A stretch of 6,884 nt of DNA from an uncultured Bacteroides sp. Its GTDB lineage: Bacteria > Bacteroidota > Bacteroidia > Bacteroidales > UBA11471. This document shows positions 6,602 to 6,884 of the stretch, one piece after another (the stretch's first letter is position 1; the number at the start of each line of letters is the position of its first letter). The notes beneath the pieces are model-generated. The model saw only the letters and a list, made by a program, of their open reading frames with translations, was not told the origin of the DNA and made no database searches. The stretch covers positions 1 to 6,884 of the forward strand of contig CAJLYN010000115.1 in the NCBI GenBank assembly GCA_905210875.1, given 5' to 3'. A program made the position numbers and the translations under genes.

Positions 6602-6884
6602 CTATTCCCGATAAAGCAGCGAGACGGGGCCCGCTATGCCCGAGGCAACCAGCGTATCGGCCGGGGTAACAATTTCGGGGTAGGCATAGGTTATGCGTTC
6701 ATCGGCCGGTCGTGAAGCATCGCCTATCATGCGATTCATCAGCGAATTGGCTACATACAGTTCGAGCACATTATCGCCGTCGTGCACAAACGGGGTGAGG
6801 TCTACCTCCCAAGGAGAGCACCACACAATACCCGCCTCCCGGCCGTTTACCACCACACGGGACACTACACCAAGCGACGAGAAA
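6602..6884 (-). CDS. C-terminal fragment of a probable glycoside hydrolase (GH2/GH106-like), cut by the window edge
   Basis: Only the last 93 or so residues are visible; the reading frame runs off the right edge (first full codon at 6881-6883) and stops with TAG at 6602-6604. The fragment contains VVVNGREAGIVWCSPWEVDLT, then DGDNVLELYVANSLMNRMIGD and a final SGIAGPVSL strand. The order VNG, W-P-W-VD-T, N-LE-V-N, NR-IGD, SG--GPV is what I know from the C-terminal galactose-binding-like beta-sandwich of GH106 alpha-L-rhamnosidases and some GH2-related enzymes of Bacteroidota. The catalytic domain is outside the window, so family and substrate are inferred. Such enzymes are usually exported and take part in plant or host glycan breakdown. 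The GTG at 6865 is internal, not a start. Confidence 0.75.
   Translation of the reverse strand, partial: FSSLGVVSRVVVNGREAGIVWCSPWEVDLTPFVHDGDNVLELYVANSLMNRMIGDASRPADERITYAYPEIVTPADTLVASGIAGPVSLLYRE

Overview
This 6,884-base window looks like a chromosomal housekeeping segment from a member of the Bacteroidota, most likely the order Bacteroidales. The evidence is a lysyl-tRNA synthetase with the C-terminal extension I associate with Bacteroides-type enzymes, TAnnTTTG-type -7 promoter elements, AT-rich starts with little Shine-Dalgarno signal at some genes, and a partial Bacteroidales-style glycoside hydrolase at the right edge. The genes are fairly GC-rich and the spacers AT-rich. I cannot assign a genus from sequence alone.

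Layout, left to right. Bases 1-91 hold a 9-bp inverted repeat and no recognisable gene. lysS (92-1819, +) and gpsA (1857-2854, +) are 37 bases apart and look co-transcribed. gpsA carries a one-base frameshift near 2262-2264; on both sides the protein is a normal glycerol-3-phosphate dehydrogenase. A perfect 16-bp hairpin flanked by A and T runs (2869-2914) separates gpsA from the convergent slyD-like gene (2932-3498, -), whose product ends in a Cys/His-rich metal-binding tail. A 274-base AT-rich divergent spacer (3499-3772) carries promoters in both directions. Rightward from it run a RluB/RsuA-type pseudouridine synthase (3773-5074, +) with an extreme Asn/Tyr/Arg-rich N-terminal domain, and asnS (5118-6524, +) 43 bases behind it. 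A strong intrinsic terminator (6541-6580) closes this unit. The C-terminal end of a probable glycoside hydrolase (6602-6884, -) enters from the right edge.

The window groups translation and protein-maturation functions: two class II aminoacyl-tRNA synthetases, an RNA-modifying pseudouridine synthase and a prolyl isomerase, plus the enzyme that makes the glycerol phosphate backbone of phospholipids. There is no sign of a mobile element, CRISPR array, tRNA or rRNA gene.

I see no clearly new multi-gene system. The observations most worth following are the Asn-rich, probably disordered domain of the pseudouridine synthase, its placement directly ahead of asparaginyl-tRNA synthetase (which allows a speculative asparagine-supply coupling), and the gpsA frameshift.
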